From NCBI GenBank assembly GCA_029224905.1, contig JAQXVL010000186.1, forward strand, positions 1 through 38,410: a DNA stretch of 38,410 bases, given 5' to 3'. Shown piece by piece: positions 17,320 to 26,500 of the stretch. The translations under genes were made by a program, and so were the position numbers. The notes beneath the pieces are model-generated. The model was not told the DNA's origin. It searched no databases and was given only the letters and a program-made list of their open reading frames with translations. Within the stretch, counting starts at the first letter, position 1, and each line of letters starts with the position of its first letter. This stretch comes from Bacteroidales bacterium (GTDB lineage Bacteria; Bacteroidota; Bacteroidia; Bacteroidales; Muribaculaceae).

Positions 17320-18551
17320 AATTCGGCGTTTTCTAATCCGTATTCTTTGATTTTGCGGTAGAGCGTACGCTCCGAAATTTTGAGTTCACCGGCGGTTTTG
17401 CGGCGGTTGTTGCCGTTGTGCTCGAGGGCTTTGCGAATCAGTTCGCGTTCGCTGTCTTCGAGCGAAAGGGTCGTGTCGGTGACGTCTTCGACGATGTGCG
17501 GCATGTAGTCGCCGTGGCTCATCATCGTCGGCAGTTTTGCGTCGGCATCGGAAGCCGGCGTGTGATGGTTGATGAGCACGGGTAGGTTGCTGCCCGCTTC
17601 GGTGTTGTTGCCGTGCATTAGGGTGTAGACTTTCGCTTTGAGGTCTTCGAGTTCGCGGTTGATTTGCAAAATCATCTTGAGCAGCATTTCGCGCTCTTGC
17701 TCGTATGTCGAACTTGAAGGCGTAGCGGATTGGGTTGCAACAGCGCTTGTAAATCCATCGAAATCAGGTAGGTATTTACGCACTTGCAGTGCGTTGAGGG
17801 TGTTGCCCGACTCGAAGAGGTTGATTTGCTCGACGACGTTTTTGAGTTGTCGTACGTTGCCCGGCCACGGGTAGTTGAGCAGCTCGGCTTTCGCCGAATC
17901 GTCGAGCACTACGCCGTTGGTGCGGTAGCGGTTGGCAAAATCGCCGGCAAACTTTCGGGTGAGCAGCAGGATGTCGTCGCCGCGGTCGCGAAGTGCCGGG
18001 ACGATGATGGGAATCGTCGAAAGACGGTGGAAAAGGTCTTCGCGGAATTTACGTTCGGCAACGGCTTTGCGCAGGTCGACGTTAGTGGCGGCAATGATGC
18101 GGACGTTCGACTTTTGAACGACCGACGAGCCGACTTTGATGTATTCGCCGTTTTCGAGAATGCGCAGCAGTCGCGCCTGCGTCGGCATGGGAAGTTCGGC
18201 AACTTCGTCGAGGAAAATCGTACCGCCGTTGGCTTCTTCGAAGTAGCCCTTGCGAGCGGCTACGGCGCCGGTGAATGCGCCTTTTTCGTGTCCGAAAAGT
18301 TCGGAATCGATAGTGCCTTCGGGGATTGCGCCGCAGTTGACGGCGATATATTTGTTGTGCTTACGCGAGCTATTGTCGTGAATGATTTTCGGAAAGAATT
18401 CCTTGCCGGCGCCGCTTTCACCGTTGATGAGCACCGACAGGTCGACCTTCGCGGCGAGCAGAGCGCGGCGAATGGCGTCGTTGAGCGGCTCGGAATTGCC
18501 AATGATGCCGAACCGTTGTTTGGTTGCTAATATTTCCTTATCGTTATTCAT
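17316..18551 (-). CDS. Sigma-54-dependent transcriptional activator lacking a receiver domain
   Basis: The protein has 411 aa from the ATG at 18551; the track's TTG start four codons upstream overlaps the promoter. The AAA+ domain begins almost at once: Walker A GESGAGKE (about 44-51), GAFTGA (91-96) for sigma-54 contact, and Walker B GTIFLDE (about 110-116). An arginine-containing sensor region and a Fis-type helix-turn-helix close the protein (LIRKALEHNGNNRRKTAGEL, then ISERTLYRKIKEYG). There is no N-terminal receiver or sensing domain, so control must come from its own level, oligomer state or a partner. It is translationally coupled to lptE and precedes secG, suggesting a link to envelope stress or biogenesis. 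Its targets are unknown. Confidence 0.9.
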   Translation of the reverse strand: MNNDKEILATKQRFGIIGNSEPLNDAIRRALLAAKVDLSVLINGESGAGKEFFPKIIHDNSSRKHNKYIAVNCGAIPEGTIDSELFGHEKGAFTGAVAARKGYFEEANGGTIFLDEVAELPMPTQARLLRILENGEYIKVGSSVVQKSNVRIIAATNVDLRKAVAERKFREDLFHRLSTIPIIVPALRDRGDDILLLTRKFAGDFANRYRTNGVVLDDSAKAELLNYPWPGNVRQLKNVVEQINLFESGNTLNALQVRKYLPDFDGFTSAVATQSATPSSSTYEQEREMLLKMILQINRELEDLKAKVYTLMHGNNTEAGSNLPVLINHHTPASDADAKLPTMMSHGDYMPHIVEDVTDTTLSLEDSERELIRKALEHNGNNRRKTAGELKISERTLYRKIKEYGLENAEL

Positions 18552-18560
18552 AATGTCTCG

Positions 18561-18568
18561 CAAAATTA
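18561..18568 (-). promoter_or_regulatory. Promoter -7 element for the sigma-54 activator operon
   Basis: On the minus strand this is TAATTTTG, matching TAnnTTTG. It lies only 9 bp upstream of the ATG at 18551, so the transcript would have almost no leader. No -33 box is clear. Confidence 0.45.
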
Positions 18569-18691
18569 CACAAAAACTTCGACAATATAGCCCGTTGACC
18601 GGTAAAAGTTTGTGAAAATGATGTGTATATATTTAATAAGGTGTAAAATGAGATGTTCGAAGAGAAAAAATGAGAAAAATTTATCAACAAT

Positions 18692-18722
18692 TTTGCCAAA
18701 CCGAATAAAAGTTGTACCTTTG
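18692..18722 (+). promoter_or_regulatory. Promoter of the rplM-rpsI-rpsB-tsf operon
   Basis: TTTG (18692-18695) and TACCTTTG (18715-18722) are separated by exactly 19 nt, a full match to the Bacteroidetes -33/-7 consensus. It implies a leader of about 105 nt before rplM. Confidence 0.85.
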
Positions 18723-18750
18723 CGCACCGATTATATCCAAAAAGCGTTTT

Positions 18751-18802
18751 GTCATGTGGTCGTTGCCGAAGCTTTTGGCCGGGTGGAAGCAGCGAGCGTG
18801 AC
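18751..18802 (+). ncRNA. Structured 5' leader of rplM, candidate L13 autoregulatory element
   Basis: Three nested helices can be drawn in the untranslated leader. P1 is GTCATG (18751-18756) with CGTGAC (18797-18802), including one G-U pair. P2 is TCGTT (18760-18764) with AGCGA (18791-18795), also with one G-U pair. P3 is GCCGAA (18765-18770) with TTTGGC (18774-18779), closed by a 3-nt loop. An 11-nt bulge on the 3' side separates P3 from P2. It lies about 30 nt before the GTG start. Ribosomal protein leaders often mimic the rRNA site of the protein they encode, so autoregulation by L13 is the natural inference. Leaders upstream of L13 in Bacteroidia may already be catalogued. Confidence 0.6.
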
Positions 18803-18834
18803 TTATGTGATTAATTATTAAACAATTATTAAAA

Positions 18835-19314
18835 GTGGATACTTTAAGTTACAAAACAATTTCAGCGAATGCTGAGACAGCAAACAAGCAATGGGTTGTT
18901 GTAGACGCAACAGACCAACCCCTTGGCCGCTTGTGCGCAAAGGTAGCAGTAATCTTGCGCGGTAAGAACAAGCCCAACTTTACACCGCACGCAGACTGCG
19001 GCGACAACGTGATTATTATCAATGCCGACAAGGTAAAATTGACCGGCAAGAAGTGGACAGACCGCATCTATTTGTCGTATACCGGCTATCCCGGCGGACA
19101 ACGCGAAACAACTCCCGAAACATTGATGAAGAAATCGTTTAACAAGCACGTAAAACCGGGCATTCACCCGTTGTTCGTGAAGGTTATGAAGGGTATGCTT
19201 CCGAAGAACCGTCTCGGTCGTCGTTTGATTGAGAATATGCACGTTTACAACGGTTCGGAGCATCCGCATGCCGCTCAGAACCCGACAGTTATTGACATCA
19301 ACAAGGTAAAATAA
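18835..19314 (+). CDS. rplM: 50S ribosomal protein L13
   Basis: This 159-aa protein is a full-length L13: DTLSYKTISAN, WVVVDATDQPLGRLC, CGDNVIIINADKVKLTGKKW, YTGYPGGQ and KGMLPKNRLGRR are all family features. L13 is an early assembly protein of the large subunit. The start is a GTG at 18835; no ATG gives the conserved N-terminus, and the weak start may help regulation. It is the first gene of the operon, 8 bp before rpsI, behind a consensus promoter and a structured leader. Confidence 0.97.
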   Translation: MDTLSYKTISANAETANKQWVVVDATDQPLGRLCAKVAVILRGKNKPNFTPHADCGDNVIIINADKVKLTGKKWTDRIYLSYTGYPGGQRETTPETLMKKSFNKHVKPGIHPLFVKVMKGMLPKNRLGRRLIENMHVYNGSEHPHAAQNPTVIDINKVK

Positions 19315-19322
19315 ATTGAGGT

Positions 19323-19709
19323 ATGGAACAAATTAATGCAACAGGTCGTCGTAAAGCGGCTATCGCCAGAGTATTCGTTACAGAAGGTACAGGCGTTATC
19401 ACTATCAACAAACGCACTTTGGAGTCATATTTCCCCAATCCTATCCTCCAATTTATCGTTAAGCAACCGTTGGAACTTCTTGGTGTAACCGAGAAATATG
19501 ATATTAAGGTAAACCTCGTAGGTGGCGGTTTCACCGGACAAGCAGAGGCTCTTCGTTTGGGCATCGCTCGCGCTTTGGTGAAAATCAACGCAGAAGACAA
19601 ACCCGCACTTCGTGCTGCAGGCTTCGTAACTCGCGACCCGCGTGCCGTTGAGCGTAAGAAACCGGGTCGTCCCAAGGCTCGTAAGAGATTCCAATTCAGC
19701 AAACGTTAA
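19323..19709 (+). CDS. rpsI: 30S ribosomal protein S9
   Basis: This 128-aa protein is S9: ATGRRKAAIARVF near the start, GGGFTGQAEALRLGIARAL in the middle and the basic tail KARKRFQFSKR that reaches the ribosomal P site. It follows rplM by 8 bp, the common rplM-rpsI order in bacteria. A 126-bp gap with an RNA structure separates it from rpsB. Confidence 0.98.
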   Translation: MEQINATGRRKAAIARVFVTEGTGVITINKRTLESYFPNPILQFIVKQPLELLGVTEKYDIKVNLVGGGFTGQAEALRLGIARALVKINAEDKPALRAAGFVTRDPRAVERKKPGRPKARKRFQFSKR

Positions 19710-19745
19710 TATTTGTGCGAATCTCTATTTAGTGTTTAGTATCCA

Positions 19746-19797
19746 AATCGTCAAGACCAGCATGCGGCGCGTCGCCGTGTTCCGCTACTCGACGATT
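19746..19797 (+). ncRNA. Structured element between rpsI and rpsB, candidate S2 leader
   Basis: An outer perfect 7-bp stem, AATCGTC (19746-19752) with GACGATT (19791-19797), encloses an 8-bp hairpin, ATGCGGCG (19762-19769) with CGCCGTGT (19773-19780), which has a 3-nt loop and two G-U pairs. A 3-bp AGC/GCT helix may extend the hairpin. It lies 38 nt before the rpsB start in otherwise A-rich sequence. It has no T-tract, so it is not an intrinsic terminator. Control of rpsB-tsf by S2 is known in E. coli through a leader RNA; a similar role is inferred here. Confidence 0.55.
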
Positions 19798-19835
19798 GAA
19801 TTTAGCAGAATGTAAACAAAAACAAAAAACAAATT

Positions 19836-20657
19836 ATGTCAACACCTAATTTTGAACAACTCCTCGAAGCAGGTTGCCATTTCGGCCACTTGAAACGTAA
19901 ATGGAATCCTGCAATGGCTCCGTATATCTTTATGGAGCGCAACGGTATCCACATCATCGACCTTTATAAGACTGCAGCTAAGCTCGAAGAAGCCGCTGCC
20001 GCTTTGAAGAATATCGCTAAATCGGGTAAAAAAGTGCTCTTCGTAGCAACTAAGAAACAAGCTAAGCAAGTTGTTGCCGACAAGGCTACTTCTGTAAATA
20101 TGCCGTACGTTATCGAGCGTTGGCCGGGCGGTATGCTCACCAACTTCCCGACAATCCGTAAGGCTGTCAAGAAGATGACCAACATCGACAAGATGACTAA
20201 AGACGGTACGTTCGACAACTTGTCGAAGCGCGAACGTCTCCAAATCACTCGTCAACGTGCAAAACTCGAAAAGAACCTCGGTTCTATCGCCGACCTTAAC
20301 CGCCTCCCCTCGGCTCTCTTCGTTATCGACGTAATGAAAGAGCACATCGCAGTTGCTGAGGCTAAGCGTCTCGGTATCCCCGTGTTTGCTATTGTCGACA
20401 CCAACTCTAACCCGGACCTCGTCGACTTCGTAATCCCCGCTAACGACGATGCTTCGAAGTCGATCGAACTCATCCTCGACACTGTTTGCGCAGCTATGTT
20501 GGAAGGTCTCGAAGAACGTAAGGCTGAAAAGGCTGACGCTCCCGAAGCCGTTGAAGACAAGGACGCTCCCGCAGCTCCCAAGCGCGAACGCCGCCGCATC
20601 AAAAAGGCTGCTCCCGAGGCTGAAAAAGTAGAAACAGCTGATGAGGCTGCTGAATAA
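19836..20657 (+). CDS. rpsB: 30S ribosomal protein S2
   Basis: This 273-aa protein is S2: NFEQLLEAGCHFGHLKRKWNP, MERNGIHIIDLYKT, VERWPGG-type YVIERWPGGMLTNFPTI and IDTNSNPDLVDFVIPANDDA-type motifs are present. The C-terminal extension (about 225-273) is rich in Ala, Glu and Lys, as is common in Bacteroidetes. S2 joins the small subunit late in assembly. It precedes tsf by 30 bp, the usual bacterial pairing. Confidence 0.97.
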   Translation: MSTPNFEQLLEAGCHFGHLKRKWNPAMAPYIFMERNGIHIIDLYKTAAKLEEAAAALKNIAKSGKKVLFVATKKQAKQVVADKATSVNMPYVIERWPGGMLTNFPTIRKAVKKMTNIDKMTKDGTFDNLSKRERLQITRQRAKLEKNLGSIADLNRLPSALFVIDVMKEHIAVAEAKRLGIPVFAIVDTNSNPDLVDFVIPANDDASKSIELILDTVCAAMLEGLEERKAEKADAPEAVEDKDAPAAPKRERRRIKKAAPEAEKVETADEAAE

Positions 20658-20687
20658 TTTTTAACCAATAAAACAATTTTACAAGAT

Positions 20688-21680
20688 ATGGCTGTTACAA
20701 TGAGCGACATCAGCAAGCTCCGCAAACTTACCGGAGCCGGCATGATGGACTGTAAAAAAGCATTGGAAGAAACCAACTGCGACATGGATGCTGCAGTTGA
20801 AATCATCCGCAAAAAAGGTCAAGCAGTTGCTGCAAAACGCGAAGACCGCGAGGCTTCTGAGGGTTGCGTACTCTCTGCTTGCGACGGCGAATTCGCTGCT
20901 ATCGTAGCTCTTAAGTGCGAAACCGACTTCGTTGCTAAAAACGAAGGCTTCGTAGCTCTTACAAAGTCGATTCTCGACGCTGCTATGGCTGCTAAGGCTA
21001 AGTCTCTCGACGAAGTTAAGGCTTTGACTATCAACGGTACTGCAATCGCTGACCTTATCGTTGAAGAAATCGGTAAGACAGGCGAAAAAATGGAACTCGG
21101 CGCTTACGAATGCCTCGAAGGTGCAGGCACTACTTGCTACGACCACCTCGGCAACAAGCTTTCGACTATCGCTACTTTCAGCAAACCGGTTGAACGTCAA
21201 GTTGGCCGTAACATCGCAATGCAAATCGCTTCGATGAACCCGGTTGCCGTTGACCAAGACGCTGTGCCCGCTGAGGTTAAGGCTAAAGAGCTCGAAATCG
21301 CTATCGAGAAAACTAAGGCTGAGCAAGTTCAAAAGGCTGTAGAGGCTGCCCTCAAAAAAGCAGGTTTCAACCTCTACATCTGCGAGAACGAAGAGCACCT
21401 CAACGAAGGTATCATGAAGAAAATGATTACCGAAGAGCAAGCTGACCAAATCCGCGAAATCAAGAAGACTGTGGCTGAGCAAAAGGCTGCTAACCTTCCC
21501 GAGCAAATGGTTCAAAACATCGCTAACGGCCGTATGAACAAGTTCTACAAGGAAAACTGCCTCGTTGAACAAGGCTTCATCATGGACGAAAAAGGCGCTA
21601 CTGTTAAGGACTATCTTAAGAGCATCGATGCTGATTTGAAAGTCCTCGCTTTCAAGCGCGTTAACTTGAATCAAGACTAA
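20688..21680 (+). CDS. tsf: Translation elongation factor Ts
   Basis: This 330-aa protein is EF-Ts, the nucleotide exchange factor for EF-Tu. The N-terminal UBA-like domain (LRKLTGAGMMDCKKALEE) and the TDFVAKNEGF motif in the core are characteristic. KFYKENCLVEQGFIMDE matches the conserved C-terminal region. It is the last gene of the operon and is followed by a strong terminator. Confidence 0.97.
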   Translation: MAVTMSDISKLRKLTGAGMMDCKKALEETNCDMDAAVEIIRKKGQAVAAKREDREASEGCVLSACDGEFAAIVALKCETDFVAKNEGFVALTKSILDAAMAAKAKSLDEVKALTINGTAIADLIVEEIGKTGEKMELGAYECLEGAGTTCYDHLGNKLSTIATFSKPVERQVGRNIAMQIASMNPVAVDQDAVPAEVKAKELEIAIEKTKAEQVQKAVEAALKKAGFNLYICENEEHLNEGIMKKMITEEQADQIREIKKTVAEQKAANLPEQMVQNIANGRMNKFYKENCLVEQGFIMDEKGATVKDYLKSIDADLKVLAFKRVNLNQD

Positions 21681-21709
21681 TTTGGATTAATTTCTATAAT
21701 TATTCGATT

Positions 21710-21745
21710 AAAGCCGTTGTGCCGATTGGTGCAACGGCTTTTTTT
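21710..21745 (+). terminator. Intrinsic terminator after tsf
   Basis: The stem AAAGCCGTTG / CAACGGCTTT with a 12-nt loop is followed by a T-run on the plus strand. It lies 29 bp past the tsf stop. Confidence 0.93.
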
Positions 21746-21784
21746 AGATACACTTTTTAGTGATTTTTGTTGCCGCTACGAAAT

Positions 21785-21802
21785 ATACCACGACTGTGGT
21801 AT
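21785..21802 (+). promoter_or_regulatory. Perfect palindrome upstream of cysK, candidate operator
   Basis: ATACCAC and GTGGTAT form a perfect 7-bp inverted repeat around GACT. The site abuts the probable -33 region of the cysK promoter, where a dimeric regulator could block or help polymerase. The regulator is unknown; an Rrf2-type cysteine or iron-sulfur regulator is one possibility. Confidence 0.5.
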
Positions 21803-21832
21803 TGCGCGTTTGTCGTCCTGTCGCTATCTTTG
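21802..21832 (+). promoter_or_regulatory. Promoter of cysK
   Basis: The -7 element TATCTTTG (21825-21832) matches TAnnTTTG. A TTG at 21802-21804 lies 20 nt upstream as a partial -33 box. The predicted leader is about 20 nt. Confidence 0.65.
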
Positions 21833-21858
21833 CGTCAACATTAGAAAAACGAACTATT

Positions 21859-22806
21859 ATGGCAAAGATTTACAACAATTTGACAGAATTGATTGGCAAT
21901 ACGCCACTTTTGGAAGTGAATAATATTGCAAAAGCAGAGTCGTTGAAGGCTCGCTTGATTGTGAAACTCGAATATTTCAACCCCGGAGGGAGTGTAAAAG
22001 ACCGTATAGCATTGGCGATGATAGAGGCTGCCGAACAGTCGGGCGCGCTCAAGCCCGGACAACTTATCATAGAGCCGACCAGCGGAAATACCGGTATCGG
22101 TTTGGCATGGGTGGCTTCCGTAAAAGGCTATAAACTTATCCTGACAATGCCCGAAACGATGAGCGTAGAGCGTCAGAATCTGCTCAAGGCACTCGGTGCA
22201 ACGCTTGTGCTTACGCCCGGTAGCGAAGGTATGAAAGGCGCAATCCGTCGTGCAAACGAGTTGCAGGCTGAAAATCCCGGCTCGTTCATCCCGCAACAGT
22301 TCGAGAACCCGGCTAACCCTGCCGTGCATCAACGCACTACTGCCGAAGAGATTTGGCGCGACACCGACGGCGCTGTCGACTTCTTCGTGGCAGGTGTCGG
22401 TACGGGCGGTACGCTTAGCGGTACTGCTGCCGGACTGAAAGCGAAAAATCCATCCGTAAAGGCAATTGCCGTCGAACCTGCCGGTTCGCCCGTGCTCGAA
22501 GGCGGTAACCCCGGTCCGCACAAGATTCAGGGTATCGGCGCCGGATTCGTCCCAAAGAACTTTAATGCCGACGTGGTCGACGAGATTGTCGGTGTTGCCG
22601 ACAACGATGCCATCGGCGCATCGCGCTTGCTTGCGCAGAAAGAGGGTCTGTTGGTTGGCATCTCGGCAGGTGCTTCGTTCTACACAGCACTTCAATTGGC
22701 TAAGCGGGAAGAAAATGCCGGCAAGACCATAGTAGCCCTTCTGCCCGACACCGGCGAACGCTACCTCTCGACCGTGCTTTACGCTTTCGAAGACTATCCT
22801 TTGTAA
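21859..22806 (+). CDS. cysK: Cysteine synthase A (O-acetylserine sulfhydrylase)
   Basis: The protein has 315 aa from the ATG at 21859; the track's longer start runs through the promoter. It is a PLP fold-type II enzyme: NPGGSVKDRIA contains the PLP lysine (K47), TSGNTGIGLAW is the substrate-binding loop, and GVGTGGTLSG binds the PLP phosphate. It makes L-cysteine from O-acetylserine and sulfide. It has its own promoter and an upstream palindrome, and is followed 27 bp later by a response regulator gene. Confidence 0.95.
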   Translation: MAKIYNNLTELIGNTPLLEVNNIAKAESLKARLIVKLEYFNPGGSVKDRIALAMIEAAEQSGALKPGQLIIEPTSGNTGIGLAWVASVKGYKLILTMPETMSVERQNLLKALGATLVLTPGSEGMKGAIRRANELQAENPGSFIPQQFENPANPAVHQRTTAEEIWRDTDGAVDFFVAGVGTGGTLSGTAAGLKAKNPSVKAIAVEPAGSPVLEGGNPGPHKIQGIGAGFVPKNFNADVVDEIVGVADNDAIGASRLLAQKEGLLVGISAGASFYTALQLAKREENAGKTIVALLPDTGERYLSTVLYAFEDYPL

Positions 22807-22833
22807 TAAACAGGCTTTAAACTTTTTATATCA

Positions 22834-23481
22834 ATGTCGCGTACACCCACATTCATCCTTGCCGACAATCAGGACGTTACACGGTCCGGACTCTTGCACT
22901 ACGTCACTACCTTGTTCTCAGGAGCCGTGACAATCCCTGTAGCGGACAAATCGCAGTTGATGTCCGTGCTCGATGAATGTGGCGACGGCATTGTGGTTCT
23001 CGATTATACTTTATTTGATTTTCAAGGGATTGATGATTTTTTGATTTTAGTTAATCGCTTCAGCGAAGCGATGTGGTTGCTTTTTTCCGCCGAACTTAGC
23101 GAAGGTTTTATCCGCAGGCTGAGCCTCGAGCATCGCATCGGGATGGTGCTGAAAGAGTGCAGCGGCGACGAAATTACATCGGCATTACGATGTGCCGTCG
23201 CCGGTGAACGCTATCTGTGTCATCAGGTGACAAACCTGTTGGTGTCGGCTCCGTCGACGCTTGCCAAACCTTTGCTCACCGTTTCCGAAACGGAAGTGTT
23301 GCGGTTGATTGCCCAAGGTAAGAGCGTCAAAGAAATTGCTGCAGAACGGAATTCAAGTATACACACAATTACTACACACAAGAAAAACCTTTTCCGAAAA
23401 TTGCAAATCAACAGCGTCTACGAAGCAACCAAGTATGCACTTCGAGCCGGTCTTCTCGAAATGGTAGAGTACTACATCTGA
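22834..23481 (+). CDS. LuxR/NarL-type response regulator
   Basis: This 215-aa protein has an N-terminal receiver domain with acidic residues (ADNQD, D11 and D14), the likely phospho-acceptor D57 in VVLDYTL, and a conserved lysine in VLKEC. The C-terminal LuxR helix-turn-helix reads LTVSETEVLRLIAQGKSVKE then SIHTITTHKKNLFRKLQI. No histidine kinase gene is next to it, so it is an orphan here. It may share the cysK transcript, as no terminator is seen in the 27-bp gap. Target genes are unknown. Confidence 0.88.
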   Translation: MSRTPTFILADNQDVTRSGLLHYVTTLFSGAVTIPVADKSQLMSVLDECGDGIVVLDYTLFDFQGIDDFLILVNRFSEAMWLLFSAELSEGFIRRLSLEHRIGMVLKECSGDEITSALRCAVAGERYLCHQVTNLLVSAPSTLAKPLLTVSETEVLRLIAQGKSVKEIAAERNSSIHTITTHKKNLFRKLQINSVYEATKYALRAGLLEMVEYYI

Positions 23482-23500
23482 TATAATTTCGCTTTGCGAT

Positions 23501-23532
23501 AGAGCCCGACTTTGGTGAAAAGCCGGGCTCTA
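23501..23532. terminator. Bidirectional terminator between converging genes
   Basis: A long hairpin, AGAGCCCG...CGGGCTCT with an inner CTTT/AAAG pairing across one mismatch, sits between the response regulator (plus) and the GHL10 gene (minus). Tracts after it are only moderately T-rich on either strand. Confidence 0.75.
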
Positions 23533-23554
23533 TTCTTTGTCTGTAACGTATGAA

Positions 23555-26500
23555 TCAGATGCTTATTTTACGGGTATATGTGCCGTTGGCGGTCGTGCAA
23601 CGTACGATGAACAGACCTTTGAGGGCGCCGATGTTGACGCTCGAGGTGTTGACGTTTCGGCTAATCAGTGCGCCTGCGATGTTGTAGATTTCGACGATGT
23701 CGACCGTGGTATTGAATGTCAAGCGGTTGCCCGCGCGAGTTATCTTCAGACTGCTGACGTTCTCGTCGACGCCCGACGGCACGTTGCGGTAGATGGTGTA
23801 GGCGGCGAAACCGATGGAAGGAAGGTAGAAGTAGACGTTGGCGCTTTTGCCGTCGCTACTGATTTCGTGGTCGGCGCAAATGTCGCCGTACGAGTCTGTC
23901 GCATAGGGGCCGAAGCCGCCTGTCATGCCCGGCACTTCCCACAGATGTTCCATCAATGCGTATTCGTAGTCGCTATTTGTGCTGACGATGTTAAATGTTG
24001 AGCCTTGGCGGATGCCTTTGTTGGGGTAGACCACGAAATAGTCTTCGCCGAGTTGGAAGAATGTTCCGCCGGTGCTGACGGTTTGTGAGTCTTGGTTTGT
24101 GCCGATTTCGGGGATAACGTCGTTGTTTGCGTTGTCGAACGAGTCGTATTCGCCGGTCGAGAAGTTATATTTTGTCAGCGATGTGTTGCAGCCGTTGATG
24201 AAGAACCAATCGTTGTCTATGGGCATAACGCGTGGAGCCATGCCGAATGAGCCTGCGTTCGACGGCCAGTAGTACGGCGCCGTGAAGGTCGACTGCGATG
24301 CGAGCGAGCCGTTGCGGTAGGTCCACTTCTGCACGCGTTCGGTGTTGGCTTCGCAAGCGAGTACGAAGAAGTTGCCCGACGTTACGTCTCCGTAGACGTT
24401 GCAGTGGTCGATGCGCCTGCCTGTCGACGACGTTACCGATGCCACTTGCGTAGCCGAGCCGCTCGAGAGGTCGATGCGGTGGATTTTTATTGCATATGAT
24501 GAGCAATTGAGCACCATATTGGCAATGCATACGTTGCCTTTGGAGTCTTTGAAAATGCTGTTGTTAGGGAAGTAATAGGCTTGTACGGTAGTCGGGAGGC
24601 TAAGTTTGCCGATATATGCTCCGGTTAGGGCGTTGAATTTTGCGAGGTAGCACGACGAAGTGCTCGCGTTTTCGTCGCGTCCGGTGACGTAGATGACGTT
24701 GTCTTTCACGCAGAAGTCGCGGTTATATCTGAAGTCGGTATAGCTCGGCATATTACCGGTAGCGGTTGAGCGGAACCAGAGATTCTCGATGTTGTAGCAG
24801 CCCGACGGGTTATAGTCGGTGTTGTCGTAGGTCACGTTGTAGGAACTTTCGCTCGATGCGTTGTTGACCTTGAACGAACGGGTCTCGGAGTATGAGGCGT
24901 AGACGCCTTGAGCCGAGGTCTTGACGCGCCAGTAGTAGGTCGCGTTGGCGAGTGTCGATGCGCTGATGAAGAATTGCCAGTTGCCGTTGTCGGCAATTCC
25001 CCAGCCGTCGGGCGCCGAAAGCGGCTCGGTGACGAGCGTGGTGTTGATGACGGTCGATGAGAACGACGACGAGGCCGACACTTCGAGCGTATATTGCGTA
25101 GCGTTTACGTGAGTGAATTCGAGGAAGAAACTTCCGGCAACAGTTTTGCCGCTTGTCGGCGAAACGAGGGTCGTTGCCTCGGCATATTCGCGGTGCGGCG
25201 TGTCGAACGACCAGACTTCCGAAACGGAGTCTTTATAGCCTTCTTTCGACGTCGTTACGCGCCAGTAGAGCGTTTGGTTGTAGGGCAGGGTTGCGGCGCT
25301 GATGGTCGTCGAGTTTGATTGCAAATCGGCGCTGTAGATTACGTTGCTGAAGTTCGCGTCGGAGGCAATCTGCAGATAGTAGGTGCAACCTGCCACCTTC
25401 GTCCAACTGAAACCGAACGACGAAACATCGTCGAGCGTAGAGCCGTTGGCGGGCGACTGAAGCGTTGTAGCGCCGGCGGGCGTCTTGTCGGCGGTGGTGA
25501 ACGACGAAACGTCGGAGGTGCAGTCCCAAGCGTTGTTTTCCGACGTTGTTACGCGCCAATAGTATTTCGTAAGTCCTTCGAGTTGCGTGCGCACGTTTAT
25601 CGTTTTCGAGTTGGTTGTTAGTCCGGATTGCTCGTAAACGATTGTCGAGAAGTCGGATTTGCTCGAAATTTGGATGGTGTATTTCGTGTTAGTGCCTGTT
25701 CCGGCGGTCCATGAGAATGTTGCGCTGCCTTCTACGCCGGTAGCTCCGTTCGACGGCTGCGTAAGCGTTACCTTGGTTGCAAATTTCGTGATTTCGTTGC
25801 TGTAGCGTGCGTCGTATTCGTAGCCGTATCGGTCGTAAACGGTTACGGCGAAATAGTAGCCGCTTTGGTATGCCGACGGGATGGCGTAACTGTTGGTATA
25901 GGTCACGCCGAGCATGTAGTCGGAGGCAATTCCGCCGCCCGAAACGGTACTCTGCACGGCGCTCGTTGTCTTCGATTCGGGGATGGCATAGACGATGTAG
26001 CGGATGTTCGATGCCGGAGCGTCCCAAACGAGGTTGGTGCCGCTCACTTCGAGGTTGTCGACTTTGCCATAGGTTGTCGAGCCCTTCTTCCACGACATCG
26101 TCGGCGGAAGAGCAGGCTTTTGATAGACCGTGCTGATGAGGTTGTTGACCAGGTTAAGGGTTGCGTGGCTCGCCTTGAACGAAATCGACCGATAGTGGAT
26201 TATGCCCGGTGCACCTGTCTTTGTCAGGCTGCGATTGTATTGAATTTGCTTTTTGATGGCGTCATAGCCGCCGAAGCTGGATACATAGTCGCTACCCATA
26301 TCTTTGTCGCTTCTATAGTCGGCAATACTTGCATAATATTGGCGTGAAAATTGGTTGGCAACTGTCGACCACCATGGGTCAAGCTTGTCGAGCGGATAAC
26401 TGCTGCCGTAGTCGGATACGCCCCAATAGAGTTGCGGCGATACGAAGTCGAGATACCGGTTCTTGAGCCATGCAACCGGGTCGGAGAAGATTCGGGTGTA

